Assembly (NCBI RefSeq): GCF_014203645.1 | Contig: NZ_JACHJL010000004.1 | Coordinates: 372,001 to 436,000 of the forward strand | Direction of reading: 5' to 3' | DNA from: Streptomyces zagrosensis | GTDB taxonomy: Bacteria; Actinomycetota; Actinomycetes; Streptomycetales; Streptomycetaceae | Length of the DNA: 64,000 bases | Part shown: positions 38,656 through 47,827 of the stretch, one piece after another | How positions within the stretch are numbered: the stretch's first letter is position 1 | How the letters are laid out: the number at the start of each line of letters is the position of its first letter | Notes under the pieces: model-generated | What the model was told of the DNA's origin: nothing | Databases searched by the model: none | What the model saw: the letters and a program-made list of their open reading frames with translations, nothing else | Made by a program: the position numbers and the translations under genes

Positions 38656-39240
38656 CTACGGCATCAGCGTTTCGATCAGGGACTCCTGCATGCCACCCAG
38701 CCACAGGTACGCCATCACCATGGGCTTGCGAGAGTCGGAGTCCGGCAGCGTGTACAGCTCGCCGGCCTCCTCGTCATCGTCGGAGACCTCCAACCGGGCA
38801 CCGATCGCCAGCCGCAGATCGTTCAGGGCGCCGAGCCACTGCCGGGAGGTCTCCGGGTTCAGCTCAAGGACCGCCCCGCCCTTGCCCAGCGCGTCCAGGG
38901 CGTGCACCATCGCCAGCGCGTCCTCCCGCTTACGGGCCCGCAGATCGTTCTCCGTGAAACGGCGAAACTCACCCGCCGCCTCGCGAGTCTTCTCGTCGTC
39001 GGCCGCGCCGGGGCCGCCGTACGCATCAGGAAAGAGCCTGGCGAGCGCCGGGTCGGATGGCGGACTGCTGGGCCCTTCGGCGAACAGCGCCGCCAGCGGG
39101 TCATCATCGTCGGCCGCCTGGTCGCCGGGGCCGATCAGCTCCAGGAGCTGGACGGCGAGGCTACGCAGGATGGAGATCTCCACCTCGTCCAGCGCGACGG
39201 CAGCGCCGCCGCCCGGAAGCGGCTCGAAGTGCCCCGCCAT
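38656..39240 (-). CDS. DUF2017 family protein
   Basis: 194 residues from ATG 39240. DEVEISILRSLAVQLLELI and the acidic DDDDPLAALF, then RLFPDAY and LNDLRLAIGARL, match DUF2017, a family found beside clpS in actinobacteria. The ATG overlaps the clpS stop by one base, so they are co-translated. Its function is unknown, perhaps linked to protease adaptor work. Confidence 0.88.
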   Translation of the reverse strand: MAGHFEPLPGGGAAVALDEVEISILRSLAVQLLELIGPGDQAADDDDPLAALFAEGPSSPPSDPALARLFPDAYGGPGAADDEKTREAAGEFRRFTENDLRARKREDALAMVHALDALGKGGAVLELNPETSRQWLGALNDLRLAIGARLEVSDDDEEAGELYTLPDSDSRKPMVMAYLWLGGMQESLIETLMP

Positions 39241-39608
39241 CAGCGGTCCTGCTGAAGGGTCGCCCACAGGCCGAAGCCGTGCATGGCCTGCACGTCGCGC
39301 TCCATCTCCTCGCGGCTACCGCTGGAGACGATCGCCCGTCCCTTGTGGTGGACATCCATCATCAGCTGGTGCGCCTTGTCCTTGGGATATCCGAAGTAAC
39401 TTTGAAAGACATACGTCACATAACTCATGAGATTCACCGGGTCGTTGTGCACCACGGTGACCCAGGGGACATCCGGCTCCGGCACCTCGACGGGCGACTC
39501 GCTCGCGTCGGTGCGCTCGATCTCGGTCGGAGCGACGCTGAGCATCGGATGCGGCACGGTGCGTACGGCGACAGCGGATGGACGGAAATGGGCTCTCACC
39601 TCCCCCAT
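39240..39608 (-). CDS. clpS: ClpS adaptor
   Basis: The core [20 protein letters not shown] with the substrate-pocket residues, [13 protein letters not shown] and [14 protein letters not shown], is unmistakable ClpS. It brings N-degron proteins to ClpC/ClpAP proteases. The start is uncertain: ATG 39608 (GGGTGG upstream) gives 122 residues; ATG 39545 gives 101, closer to relatives. The gene is followed by DUF2017 in a TGATG overlap. Confidence 0.93.
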   Translation of the reverse strand: MGEVRAHFRPSAVAVRTVPHPMLSVAPTEIERTDASESPVEVPEPDVPWVTVVHNDPVNLMSYVTYVFQSYFGYPKDKAHQLMMDVHHKGRAIVSSGSREEMERDVQAMHGFGLWATLQQDR

Positions 39609-39723
39609 GCTGCCACCCGGCGTGGTCTGGCGCACAAACGGCCCTAGAAATCGTCACTCTGACGAATATCGGGGGTAGCATCCCCCCAACCGTTCCACCC
39701 GAGATGCGAGGTAGACCCCCGTC

Positions 39724-41151
39724 GTGAACGCTGTGAACGCTGTGAACGCCGCGACCGCTGGGAGCGCCGCAAACGCTGGAAAGCCTGCAAGCACTGGAAA
39801 GGCCGCAACTGCTGCGGGCGCCGGAAACGCCGGGGACCTTGGGCTGCCGGTCGATGTGCCATCGACGGCGCTCTTTACCGATCGGTATGAATTCACCATG
39901 CTGCAAGCGGCGCTGCGCGGCGGCACCGCGGGGCGTCGCTCGGTCTTCGAGGTCTTCACCCGGCGCCTGCCCGAGGGCCGCCGCTACGGTGTGGTCGCGG
40001 GCACTGGGCGCGTGCTGGACGCCGTGGAGAACTTCCGCTTCGACAGCGGCGTCCTCAGCTTTCTGTCCGACCAACGGATCGTTGACGAGACCACGCTGAA
40101 CTGGCTGGCCGACTATCGCTTCTCCGGCGACATCTGGGGTTACCCCGAGGGAGAGGTGTACTTCCCCGGCTCTCCGCTGATGCGGGTGGAGGGGACGTTC
40201 GCTGAAGCGGTGCTTTTGGAGACGGTGATCCTGTCGATCTTCAACCATGACTCGGCCGTCGCCGCCGCCGCGTCGCGGATGTCGGTCGCCGCCGGGGAGC
40301 GTCCGCTGATCGAGATGGGTGCCCGGCGCACCCATGAGCTGGCCGCCGTCGCCGCGGCGCGGGCCGCCTACGTCGGCGGCTTCGCGACCACGTCCGATCT
40401 CGCGGCGGGATTTCGCTACAACATCCCCACCGTGGGCACCAGCGCGCACGCCTTCACCTTGCTGCACGACAGCGAGCGGGACGCCTTCACCGCACAGGTG
40501 GCGTCGCTGGGCAGCGGCACCACGCTGCTCGTGGACACCTACGACGTGGCCGATGCGGTGCGTACCGCGGTCGAGGTCGCCGGGCCCGGTCTTGGTGCCG
40601 TACGCATCGACTCCGGGGATCTGCTGTTGCTGGCCCACCGGGTGCGCCAGCAACTCGATGAGCTGGGCGCCGACAAGACCAGGATCGTGGTCACCAGCGA
40701 TTTGGACGAGTACGCCATCGCCTCGCTGGCCGCGGCGCCGGTGGACGCGTACGGGGTCGGAACCCAGTTGGTCACCGGCAGCGGGCACCCGACGTGCTCC
40801 ATGGTCTACAAGCTGGTCGCCCGTGCCGAGTCCGACGCCCCCGGGGCGCCCTTGGTGCCGGTCGCGAAGAAATCGATGGGCGGCAAGACCTCCGTTGGCG
40901 GGCGCAAGTGGGCCGCGCGCCGCCTGGACGCGGACGGTGTTGCCGAAGCCGAGGTTGTGGGCACTGGTCCGGTGCCGCCCGAGTTGGCGGACCGCAGGCT
41001 CCAGGTGGAGTTGGTCCGCGGCGGCGAGGTCGTGGCCCGCGAGCCCCTCGACGCGGCCCGCGACCGGCACATCAGGGCCCGTGCCGGCCTGCCCCTGTCG
41101 GCGACCCAGCTCTCCCGCGGCGAGCCGGTGCTCCCAACGGAGTACGTGTGA
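39724..41151 (+). CDS. pncB: Nicotinate phosphoribosyltransferase
   Basis: 475 residues from GTG 39724. After a low-complexity start of about 38 residues comes TALFTDRYEFTMLQAAL, then FEVFTRRLPEGRRYGVVAG, GTSAHAF with the active-site His, RIDSGDL and TSDLDEYAI. It joins nicotinate to PRPP to make nicotinate mononucleotide for NAD salvage. The first codons read GTG-AAC-GCT three times, so three GTG starts exist. pncA, the preceding step, follows about 270 bases downstream. Confidence 0.95.
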   Translation: MNAVNAVNAATAGSAANAGKPASTGKAATAAGAGNAGDLGLPVDVPSTALFTDRYEFTMLQAALRGGTAGRRSVFEVFTRRLPEGRRYGVVAGTGRVLDAVENFRFDSGVLSFLSDQRIVDETTLNWLADYRFSGDIWGYPEGEVYFPGSPLMRVEGTFAEAVLLETVILSIFNHDSAVAAAASRMSVAAGERPLIEMGARRTHELAAVAAARAAYVGGFATTSDLAAGFRYNIPTVGTSAHAFTLLHDSERDAFTAQVASLGSGTTLLVDTYDVADAVRTAVEVAGPGLGAVRIDSGDLLLLAHRVRQQLDELGADKTRIVVTSDLDEYAIASLAAAPVDAYGVGTQLVTGSGHPTCSMVYKLVARAESDAPGAPLVPVAKKSMGGKTSVGGRKWAARRLDADGVAEAEVVGTGPVPPELADRRLQVELVRGGEVVAREPLDAARDRHIRARAGLPLSATQLSRGEPVLPTEYV

Positions 41152-41425
41152 GGCACGGCGGCTGCCTGGCGTGCGCGGGCTGGGGCCCGTAACAGCTGGG
41201 ACCCGCACAAAGGCGCCGCTGCCGGACGCACGGGCCGCGCGGCCATCCCGTACGAAGGACGGGCGGCACCCATACGTGTGACGGGGGGTGCTCCCGGGAA
41301 GACCAGGTGCGCACGCATCATCGCGCGGCGTAGGTACTCCCCTACGGCCTGCCCAGTGTCTACTCTCGGTAACACCGGGTCGGGGTGCACACCGATCCCT
41401 CCTCCTCAGCCGGAAGGCACGCGCC

Positions 41426-42019
41426 ATGCACCGGGCACTGATCGTCATTGACGTGCAGAACGACTTCTGCGAAGGCGGCAGCCTAGCCGTCCAGGGCGGT
41501 TCCGACGTCGCCGCCGCCGTCACGGACCTGATCGGTCAGGCCGCGCCCGGCTACCGGCACATCGTGGCGACACGCGACTACCACATAGACCCTGGCAGCC
41601 ACTTTTCCGACCACCCCGATTACGAGCACTCGTGGCCGGTGCACTGTCTGGCGGGCACCGAGGGCAGTGGCTTCCATCCCAACTTCGCGCCGGCGGTCGC
41701 AGCCGGGTCGATCGACACGGTCTTCGACAAGGGCGCCTACTCAGCCGCGTACAGCGGCTTCGAGGGCGCGGACGAGAACGGCACGCCGCTCGCCCGCTGG
41801 CTCAACGAGCGCCAGGTGAGCGAGGTGGACCTGGTGGGCATCGCAACCGACCACTGCATCCGGGCCACCGCCCTGGACGCCCGGCGCGAGGGCTTCGACA
41901 CGCATGTTCTGCTCGACCTGACCGCGGGCGTGGCCGAGCACACGACGGAGCGGGCGCTGAAGGAGATGCGCGCGGCGTCGGTGCGGCTGACGGGTACGCC
42001 CCTGCTCCGCTCGGCCTGA
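41426..42019 (+). CDS. pncA: Nicotinamidase
   Basis: 197 residues from ATG 41426 with GGAAGG upstream. The catalytic triad is D9, K102 and C144, and the metal site is D51, H53, H59 and H73, all present. The enzyme deamidates nicotinamide to nicotinate, which PncB then uses. It also activates pyrazinamide in related bacteria. The 270-base gap from pncB holds no gene. Confidence 0.95.
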   Translation: MHRALIVIDVQNDFCEGGSLAVQGGSDVAAAVTDLIGQAAPGYRHIVATRDYHIDPGSHFSDHPDYEHSWPVHCLAGTEGSGFHPNFAPAVAAGSIDTVFDKGAYSAAYSGFEGADENGTPLARWLNERQVSEVDLVGIATDHCIRATALDARREGFDTHVLLDLTAGVAEHTTERALKEMRAASVRLTGTPLLRSA

Positions 42020-42069
42020 CCTTCCCGGGCGGCCGGCATCGGCGGGCGGCCCGGCACCGGGCCGCCGTC

Positions 42070-42121
42070 CAGCCACCGTCCGTCCGCCGACCGCCCAGCC
42101 ACCGTCCGTCCGCCGGCCGTC
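42070..42121. repeat. Second 26-base tandem duplication
   Basis: Two adjacent 26-base units starting CAGCCACCGTCCGTCCGCCG differ at two positions. They lie between the convergent pncA and the hypothetical gene that follows. Confidence 0.8.
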
Positions 42122-42151
42122 CAGCCGCCGGCGGGCGCCCGTGAGTCCGGC

Positions 42152-42640
42152 TCAGCCCGAGACGGCCCGTGAGCGCAGCGTGCTGCGCAGCAGGGCCCTG
42201 ATCGGGTGCCAGGACTCCGTGTCGTCGTCCGGGGCCGCGCGCCAGACCAGGCCGTCCGGGTGGTGCAGCACGGCCGTGATCTCATCCGGGGTCGGCGGTT
42301 CCGCATTGCCGCGCAGGTAGACCGCGCGCAGTCCCAGGTTGCGTAGCCGGGTAAGCGCGCGCTGCCGGTTTGCGGCATGCACCAAGATGCGCACCCGAGG
42401 GCCCATGGCGGCGGTGCCGCTGAGCGCTCCCGTGCGAATGAAAGCGCTTTCCGTATCAGCCGCCCCAGGCTTCCCTCTGACCCCAAGGGACCCACTAGAA
42501 CCGCCACCACCAGCCGTACCGAATCCGTGACCCAGCGTGCCGCCAGTCGCCGTGGCCGCCGGGTGGCCGAACGGGCTTGGCAGCGATACCGCTACCACCA
42601 CATCGCCGCCCGGAAGCTTGATGAATCCGCCACCTGCCAT
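42152..42640 (-). CDS. Hypothetical protein
   Basis: 162 residues from ATG 42640 (GGGGGCGA upstream); a TTG at 42673 would add 11. A short conserved start (MAGGGFIKLPGGDVVVAVSLP) and a C-terminal half with VRILVHAANRQRALTRLRNL and LHHPDGLVWRAA look folded, joined by a Gly-rich linker. I recognise no family. It lies downstream of the protease gene on the same strand. Confidence 0.65.
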   Translation of the reverse strand: MAGGGFIKLPGGDVVVAVSLPSPFGHPAATATGGTLGHGFGTAGGGGSSGSLGVRGKPGAADTESAFIRTGALSGTAAMGPRVRILVHAANRQRALTRLRNLGLRAVYLRGNAEPPTPDEITAVLHHPDGLVWRAAPDDDTESWHPIRALLRSTLRSRAVSG

Positions 42641-42758
42641 GTTCGAGATCGCCCCCGTGAGACGTCGTGTCAATAAGAACTGTGCAGGGGCATCTAAACG
42701 CGAATCGGCCGCCGCCCGCTAGGGGCGACGGCCGATAACTCTTTGACCTGCGATTATG

Positions 42759-45170
42759 CTACTTCCGACCAGAAGGGCCGACGCGGAGGGTCATGGTGGA
42801 CCCGTCCCAGGCCTCCTGGAGGATCTTGATCTGGGTGTTGGTGTCAGGAACCTTAACGGCGCCGGTCGGGTTGGTGTCGTACCAGTAGGTGCCCTTGCGG
42901 TCATCGAAGACGGACACGCCGCGCTTCGACTGCACCTTCGCGGCCTTGCCGTCCTTGTGGACGGTGTAGCCATCGGTACGGAAGTGGCTGAACGGCGAGT
43001 CGTACGCCTGGAAGCGGTTGCGCATCAGGCTGCCGTCCGACCACTTTTCGGGCTTGGCGTGCGCGTCAACCGGCAGGATCTGCCCCGAACCCGGGTGATC
43101 GCTCACGTTGTTGTCCGGCTGCGAGGTGTCCCACAGCCACACCAACAGGCCGTTCTGGTAGGGGTAGTGCTCGACCCAGTCGGGCTTGCTGGAGGCCCAA
43201 CCGAAGTTGTACGGGCCGACCTTGAGGGTCTTGTCGTACGAGACGTACTGCCGGTTCTCCGCGATGTAATACTGCGGGTACTCCTTGGTGAAGGACTCAC
43301 CGATACGCGAAAAGCCCTTGCTGGCCCAGCCGTTGTCGTCGCCCTCGGCGCCATCCTCGAACAGCGGCGTGCCGTCAGCGGTGACCACGATGGCGTCGGC
43401 CGCGAAGCCGTTCTGCGCGGCGCCACCATCGGTCTGGTAGCGGAAGCGCAGGTCGATCTTCTTGCCCGCGTAGGCGTCCAGCGAGTACGAGAGCTTCTTG
43501 TACGCGTTCGAAACGCCGTGCAGCGCCGGCTTGTTGCCGCCGTCGCGCGGGACCGGCTTGCCGTCCGCGGTGCCGTCGATGGGCGTCCAGTTGGCGCCAC
43601 CGTCGGTGGAGACCTCCGCGTAGAGGTAGTCGTAGTTCTCCTCGATGTCCCACCAGCCCTGGAGGTCAAGGGATGCCTTGGCCTTGCCGGTGAGGTCCAC
43701 GGGGCGCGAGAGGGTGTTCTTGAGGTCGTTGCCCATGCCGCTCCACCACTGCTTGCTGCCAGCGGCGGGCTTCACGATCTTCGTGGTGCTGGTCTTGGCG
43801 GGCAGATCGACCAGCAAGGCCTGCTTGTTCTTGGTGTTGTACTCGGCCACGCCCAGCTTGTGCGTGGACTTCGTGGCCGCCTTGGCCTTGTCGTAGTTGA
43901 GCCAGCCCAGCTGGAGCTTGTCCCAGGCGTTCATGTCGCCCGGCAGGTCGCCGATGCTGTCCTTGCCCCGGCCGAGCCAGGAGCCGGTGGACATCAAGGA
44001 CCAGAAGGCGACCGAGGACTCGGCCTTGTTCGTGGTGTCGTACTCGTCCGGCAGACCGAGGTCGTGGCCGTACTCGTGGGCGAAGACGCCGAGTCCGCCG
44101 TTCTCCGGCTGCATCGTGTAGTCGCCGACCCAGATGCCGCTGCCGCCGATCTCGGAGCCGCCAGCCTTGTTGTCGGCCGGGCCGGTCTTGCCGGCGTCAC
44201 TGCCGTACGCGTACCAGCGGTGCGCCCACAGCGCGTTGGTCCCCTGAGCGCCACCACCGGCCGACTCGTCCTCGCCGGCGTGCACGATCTGGAAGTGGTC
44301 GATGTAGCCGTCAGGCTCGTTGAAGTTGCCGTCCGCGTCGTGGTCGTAGCGGTCCCACTGGTCGTACTTGGACAGGTCCGCCTTGATCTGCGCGTCGGTA
44401 CGGCCCGCGGCCTTTTGGTCCTTGGCCCACTGGTTGACCCCGTCGCGGATCAGGTCCCAGGCGTTGGCACAGTTGGTGGAGCCGCAGAAGTTGGACCCGT
44501 AACGGGCCTCGTTGCTCTCGACCTTGACCCAGTCGGAGACCTCGCCGTCCACCGAGTAGCGGCCCGAAGACTGCTTCTCGTAGTACTTCTTGAGGGACTC
44601 CTTGTTCTTGTCCTTCGAGAAGTACAGGTCAGTGAAGTGCTTGCGGTTGTAGTCCGCTTGCCAGGCCGTGCTGTTGTCCTTGGCACGGTCTGGCTTGGCT
44701 ATCTTGTTGTGCGCGGGGCCGGCGTCGCCGCCGTACTTCTTGACTGGCGGCTCGGGCCCGTCCGGGCCGTCCGGGTCGTGCATGGTCTCGTTGTCAACTT
44801 TATCGCCGAACTCGACCAGAATCGTAAAGATCTTGTCGGTCTTCTCCCGGCCCAACTCGACATACTTGCCCTTGTCGAGCTTGACCACCTTCGACGCGCC
44901 ACGCTGTTCGGTCTTCGCGTCGCCGGAAATAACTTGGCGCAGCGCGTCCTCGCGCTGCGCCTCCTGCTGCTCACTGAACGGGCCCGCCAAGTTGTGCTCG
45001 ACGTGATCGTTCGGCGCCGCGGGATCGTGGCTCTTCGTATCTGTCGCCGCGCTGGGAGCGCTGCTGCGGTCGTCGGCCTGAGCCGATCCCACCGCGAGCG
45101 CGCCCGCGCCGAGCGCTCCGATCACCGTGGCCACGGCGATGGATCTCATCGCCCTCCGTTGAATCTTCAC
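42759..45170 (-). CDS. Secreted immune-inhibitor-A-type metalloprotease (M6)
   Basis: 803 residues. GTG 45170 with GGGGAGG upstream is preferred; a later ATG at 45149 lies too near its SD. A Sec signal (IAVATVIGALGAGALAVGSAQA) is followed by a propeptide, and the zinc site HEYGHDLGLPDEYD lies in the catalytic domain. Downstream domains are beta-rich, ending in a segment with TLRVGPSGRK. Such enzymes degrade extracellular proteins. The gene is monocistronic or ends with the hypothetical gene. Confidence 0.93.
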   Translation of the reverse strand: MKIQRRAMRSIAVATVIGALGAGALAVGSAQADDRSSAPSAATDTKSHDPAAPNDHVEHNLAGPFSEQQEAQREDALRQVISGDAKTEQRGASKVVKLDKGKYVELGREKTDKIFTILVEFGDKVDNETMHDPDGPDGPEPPVKKYGGDAGPAHNKIAKPDRAKDNSTAWQADYNRKHFTDLYFSKDKNKESLKKYYEKQSSGRYSVDGEVSDWVKVESNEARYGSNFCGSTNCANAWDLIRDGVNQWAKDQKAAGRTDAQIKADLSKYDQWDRYDHDADGNFNEPDGYIDHFQIVHAGEDESAGGGAQGTNALWAHRWYAYGSDAGKTGPADNKAGGSEIGGSGIWVGDYTMQPENGGLGVFAHEYGHDLGLPDEYDTTNKAESSVAFWSLMSTGSWLGRGKDSIGDLPGDMNAWDKLQLGWLNYDKAKAATKSTHKLGVAEYNTKNKQALLVDLPAKTSTTKIVKPAAGSKQWWSGMGNDLKNTLSRPVDLTGKAKASLDLQGWWDIEENYDYLYAEVSTDGGANWTPIDGTADGKPVPRDGGNKPALHGVSNAYKKLSYSLDAYAGKKIDLRFRYQTDGGAAQNGFAADAIVVTADGTPLFEDGAEGDDNGWASKGFSRIGESFTKEYPQYYIAENRQYVSYDKTLKVGPYNFGWASSKPDWVEHYPYQNGLLVWLWDTSQPDNNVSDHPGSGQILPVDAHAKPEKWSDGSLMRNRFQAYDSPFSHFRTDGYTVHKDGKAAKVQSKRGVSVFDDRKGTYWYDTNPTGAVKVPDTNTQIKILQEAWDGSTMTLRVGPSGRK

Positions 45171-45508
45171 TTTAGAACTGCCTCCCCGGTCAAGCTGAGT
45201 GTCGCTATTTGACCGGAGTTAATGGAGAAAAAACAGACCTTGACTTGAACACGCCAGGCACGTACGTTTCTCGGTTTCAAAATTACGGATAACGGACGCC
45301 AACGGTCGCGCTAGTGCCGGCCCTTGATTGGCCGAATGATTCCGTGCGCCCCTTGTGCACCTGCACCGTGGGTTAGGTCACGCTTACTGGACGCTCCTCT
45401 GGGGCATTCAGCACCGTAGAGTGTTTTTGCTGGTACGCACCCGTATGACTTACTCCCCCACATCCCCTGAAGTTCTCCCAAATCGTCTTCTTGAGGACGG
45501 ATACCGCC
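45171..45508. promoter_or_regulatory. Intergenic region with a consensus promoter
   Basis: TTGACT (45240-45245), 17 bases and TACGTT (45263-45268) form a good housekeeping-type promoter on the plus strand. If used for the gene at 45509, it gives a leader of about 230 bases. The region is less GC-rich than its surroundings. No other gene is seen. Confidence 0.55.
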
Positions 45509-45787
45509 ATGCCGCGTCCGACTCCAGCTCAGTTCGCTTACGGTTCGGCGACCGTCGTCTTATCGACTCTCGCCATGTTGCTGCTCTCCGAAGCGCGATC
45601 AGGAATGGGTGTGGCGGTCATCTCGGTGGCCGGTCTCGCTCTCGGGCTCCTCGTCGCGGTCACCGTTCCCATCCCCCGGCCCGCCGCGTCGTCCCCCGCG
45701 CGTGATGCAGCAGGCCCGTCCCCGCTCACCCGGCTTCCGTTCCAGCACTCCGAGCCCAGGCCGAGCGAGCACTCCCTCCACAGTTAA
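45509..45787 (+). CDS. Small membrane protein with a TTA codon
   Basis: 92 residues from ATG 45509 (GAGGACGG upstream). Two helices, QFAYGSATVVLSTLAMLLLS and MGVAVISVAGLALGLLVAV, are followed by a Pro/Ser-rich tail. TTA at 45560-45562 (codon 18) is read by the developmental bldA tRNA. The family is small and specific to Streptomyces as far as I can tell; function unknown. Confidence 0.72.
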   Translation: MPRPTPAQFAYGSATVVLSTLAMLLLSEARSGMGVAVISVAGLALGLLVAVTVPIPRPAASSPARDAAGPSPLTRLPFQHSEPRPSEHSLHS

Positions 45788-45842
45788 TCGGCGGCTCACC
45801 CAAGCACAGCGATCGGTGGCGCGCCTGCGTTCGCTCACCGGT

Positions 45843-45886
45843 ACACACCGAAACCGGCCCGTAACTACGGGCCGGTTTCGGTGTGT
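45843..45886. terminator. Perfect 20-bp terminator hairpin
   Basis: Arms 45843-45862 and 45867-45886 are exact complements with the loop AACT, followed by TTGGG. It ends the small membrane protein message and could also end the convergent RDD transcript. Confidence 0.9.
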
Positions 45887-46054
45887 TGGGCCATTTTCGA
45901 AATCATGTCTGGCGGACTACGGCCCGTGCTGGGCGGTGCTGCGCTGAGCGGGTACTGCGGTCAGCAGTACCGCGGCAAGCGGTGTTGCCGTACCGCGAAT
46001 GGGCGTCAGCTGCCGCGCGTCGCTGTCACCGCGCTTCGGCTCACGGTGCCTCGG

Positions 46055-46594
46055 TCAGCGTGCCTCCACGACCACCGTCTTCGCCACCTTGTCGTGCAGG
46101 CACTGCCGGAAGGGCTTGTCCCACGACTGCCACAGCGAGTTGAGCAGCCAAAACAGCATCCCCACTCCGATCGGCTGGGCCACGCCGGGCAGGGCGTACA
46201 CCGCGGCCCGCGTCCAACCCCTGCCACGCGGAACATCACCATCCGCGAGCATCGCCACCCGGATGCCCGCCGCCTTCTTGCCCAGGGTCTGGCCGTCCCG
46301 CGCGAGCATGGCCCCCTCGTAGACGAAGTAGACGATGAACGTCACGATCGCGCTGAGAATGGACTTGCCGATGTCCGGGCTATCCGGATCATCCATCGCG
46401 GACTGTAGGGCGCCCGTGGAGGCCAGCGCCAGCGTCCAGATGACGCCCAGGATCAACGTGTCGAGCAGCCGCGCCAGGAACCGCTGACCCGCGGTGGCCA
46501 GCGGGGCCATCCCCTCCGGGATACCAGTGGGCTTCGACATCGGGTACGGGGAGTGCGGCTGCCCGAACGGGGGCGGCGGCTGGTGGGCGCTCAT
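46055..46594 (-). CDS. RDD family membrane protein (first of three)
   Basis: 179 residues. A Pro-rich tail is followed by the RDD motif FLARLLDTLILG and three or four helices, ending FRQCLHDKVAKTVVVEAR. The ending QCLHDK-x-KTVVV is shared with its two neighbours, so they are paralogues. The role of RDD proteins is unclear; some move ions or solutes. Confidence 0.9.
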   Translation of the reverse strand: MSAHQPPPPFGQPHSPYPMSKPTGIPEGMAPLATAGQRFLARLLDTLILGVIWTLALASTGALQSAMDDPDSPDIGKSILSAIVTFIVYFVYEGAMLARDGQTLGKKAAGIRVAMLADGDVPRGRGWTRAAVYALPGVAQPIGVGMLFWLLNSLWQSWDKPFRQCLHDKVAKTVVVEAR

Positions 46595-46849
46595 GCCCCG
46601 ATTACATCAGCGCACGCCCCAGTCGCCCCTATCGGGCCGGGAAATCCCCACCAGGTCGTTATCCAGACGGGATGTGCGCCGGCGCGCAGGGGGCGTACAC
46701 GCGCCGGGGCGCTGCGCCCTCACGGGGGGTGAGTTTTCAGACGGGTCAAACAGGTGCCGCTACGGAAACGCGCGTCCCCCGGCAGGCCCGGCGCCACGCC
46801 CCTGCCCATCCGGCACACCGGCACACCCAGCGCACCCGCCCGGCCCGAC

Positions 46850-47704
46850 TCACTCGGTCGAGACGACAACCGTCTTCCCCGCCTTGTCGTGCAGGCACTG
46901 CCGATACGGCCTATCCCAGGTGCACCACAGGATGTTGACCAACCAATAGACAAAGCCGCAACACGGGACGATCTGCGGCAATGCGTACGCACCGGCGCGG
47001 AACCACCCAGGTTGCCCCGTCGGATTCGAGCCATTATCGAGCATCGCCACCCGCAACTTCATCAGCTTCTTGCCGACCGTCTGGCCCTGGGTGGTGAGCA
47101 TCAGCCCCTCGTAGATGAAGTACACGAGGGCGAAGACGATCTGCGTGGCGGAGGACTTGCCGGAGTCGTCGGCGTCGGTCGGGTCATAGCTGCCGAGCGA
47201 GAGCAGCATGATCGCGCTGACCGGGATGGCGACGATGAGCGCGTCAATGATCCGCGCCATCAACCGTCGTCCGAGCCCCCCGAGCGGCGGCATCCCGGCA
47301 AGCGGATCGGCGGCCCCGCCATAGGGGTCACCGTCATAGGGACCGCCACCGTACGGCGGAACGCCGTGGCCACCGCCTGGCGGGCCACCCGGTTGATCCC
47401 CGTACGAGCCACCGTAGGGCGAGCCGCCGCCCGGCGAGCCGTTGTACGGGCCGCCGCCACCGGGCCCCTGGCCAGCGCCGGGGGGCGGACCTGCGCCGGG
47501 AGGCGGGCCAGCGCCGGGGGGCAGGCCAGCGCCTTGCCCACCGCCGCCTGACGGGGTGCCGGCGCCGCCGTACGGGTCGCCCGTGCCGCCGCTCCCGTAC
47601 GGCGGCGGGGATGACGCCTCGTGCGGGGGCTGCTGCGGCTCCTTTGACAACGGGTCGTTCTCGGGCGGTTCGCCGGAGCCGGGCCTGGGCTGGTCGGTGC
47701 TCAT
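46850..47704 (-). CDS. RDD family membrane protein (second of three)
   Basis: 284 residues from ATG 47704. The first 150 residues are Pro/Gly-rich and disordered (repeats of GAGPPPGAGPPPG), typical of actinobacterial RDD proteins. The RDD motif is LMARIIDALIVAIPVS, with C-terminal QCLHDKAGKTVVVSTE. It lies about 255 bases upstream of the first RDD gene and 123 downstream of the third. Confidence 0.9.
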   Translation of the reverse strand: MSTDQPRPGSGEPPENDPLSKEPQQPPHEASSPPPYGSGGTGDPYGGAGTPSGGGGQGAGLPPGAGPPPGAGPPPGAGQGPGGGGPYNGSPGGGSPYGGSYGDQPGGPPGGGHGVPPYGGGPYDGDPYGGAADPLAGMPPLGGLGRRLMARIIDALIVAIPVSAIMLLSLGSYDPTDADDSGKSSATQIVFALVYFIYEGLMLTTQGQTVGKKLMKLRVAMLDNGSNPTGQPGWFRAGAYALPQIVPCCGFVYWLVNILWCTWDRPYRQCLHDKAGKTVVVSTE

Positions 47705-47827
47705 GGCCCGAGTCGAACCCGGCGCCCGGCCCGGCGCATCCGGCGAGCGCCGTTCGGGCGACCGCACTGGCCCATCCGGGTGCAGGGAAGGGGGCGGGCC
47801 ACTCAGGAGCAGCCCTCGCCGCGCGCC

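Noticed and set aside
42756-45212. Very long plus-strand open frame opposite the M6 protease gene
   Set aside because: It mirrors the protease codon pattern, is Val/Leu/Arg-rich without motifs, and has no ribosome site; the protease on the minus strand has signal peptide and zinc site.
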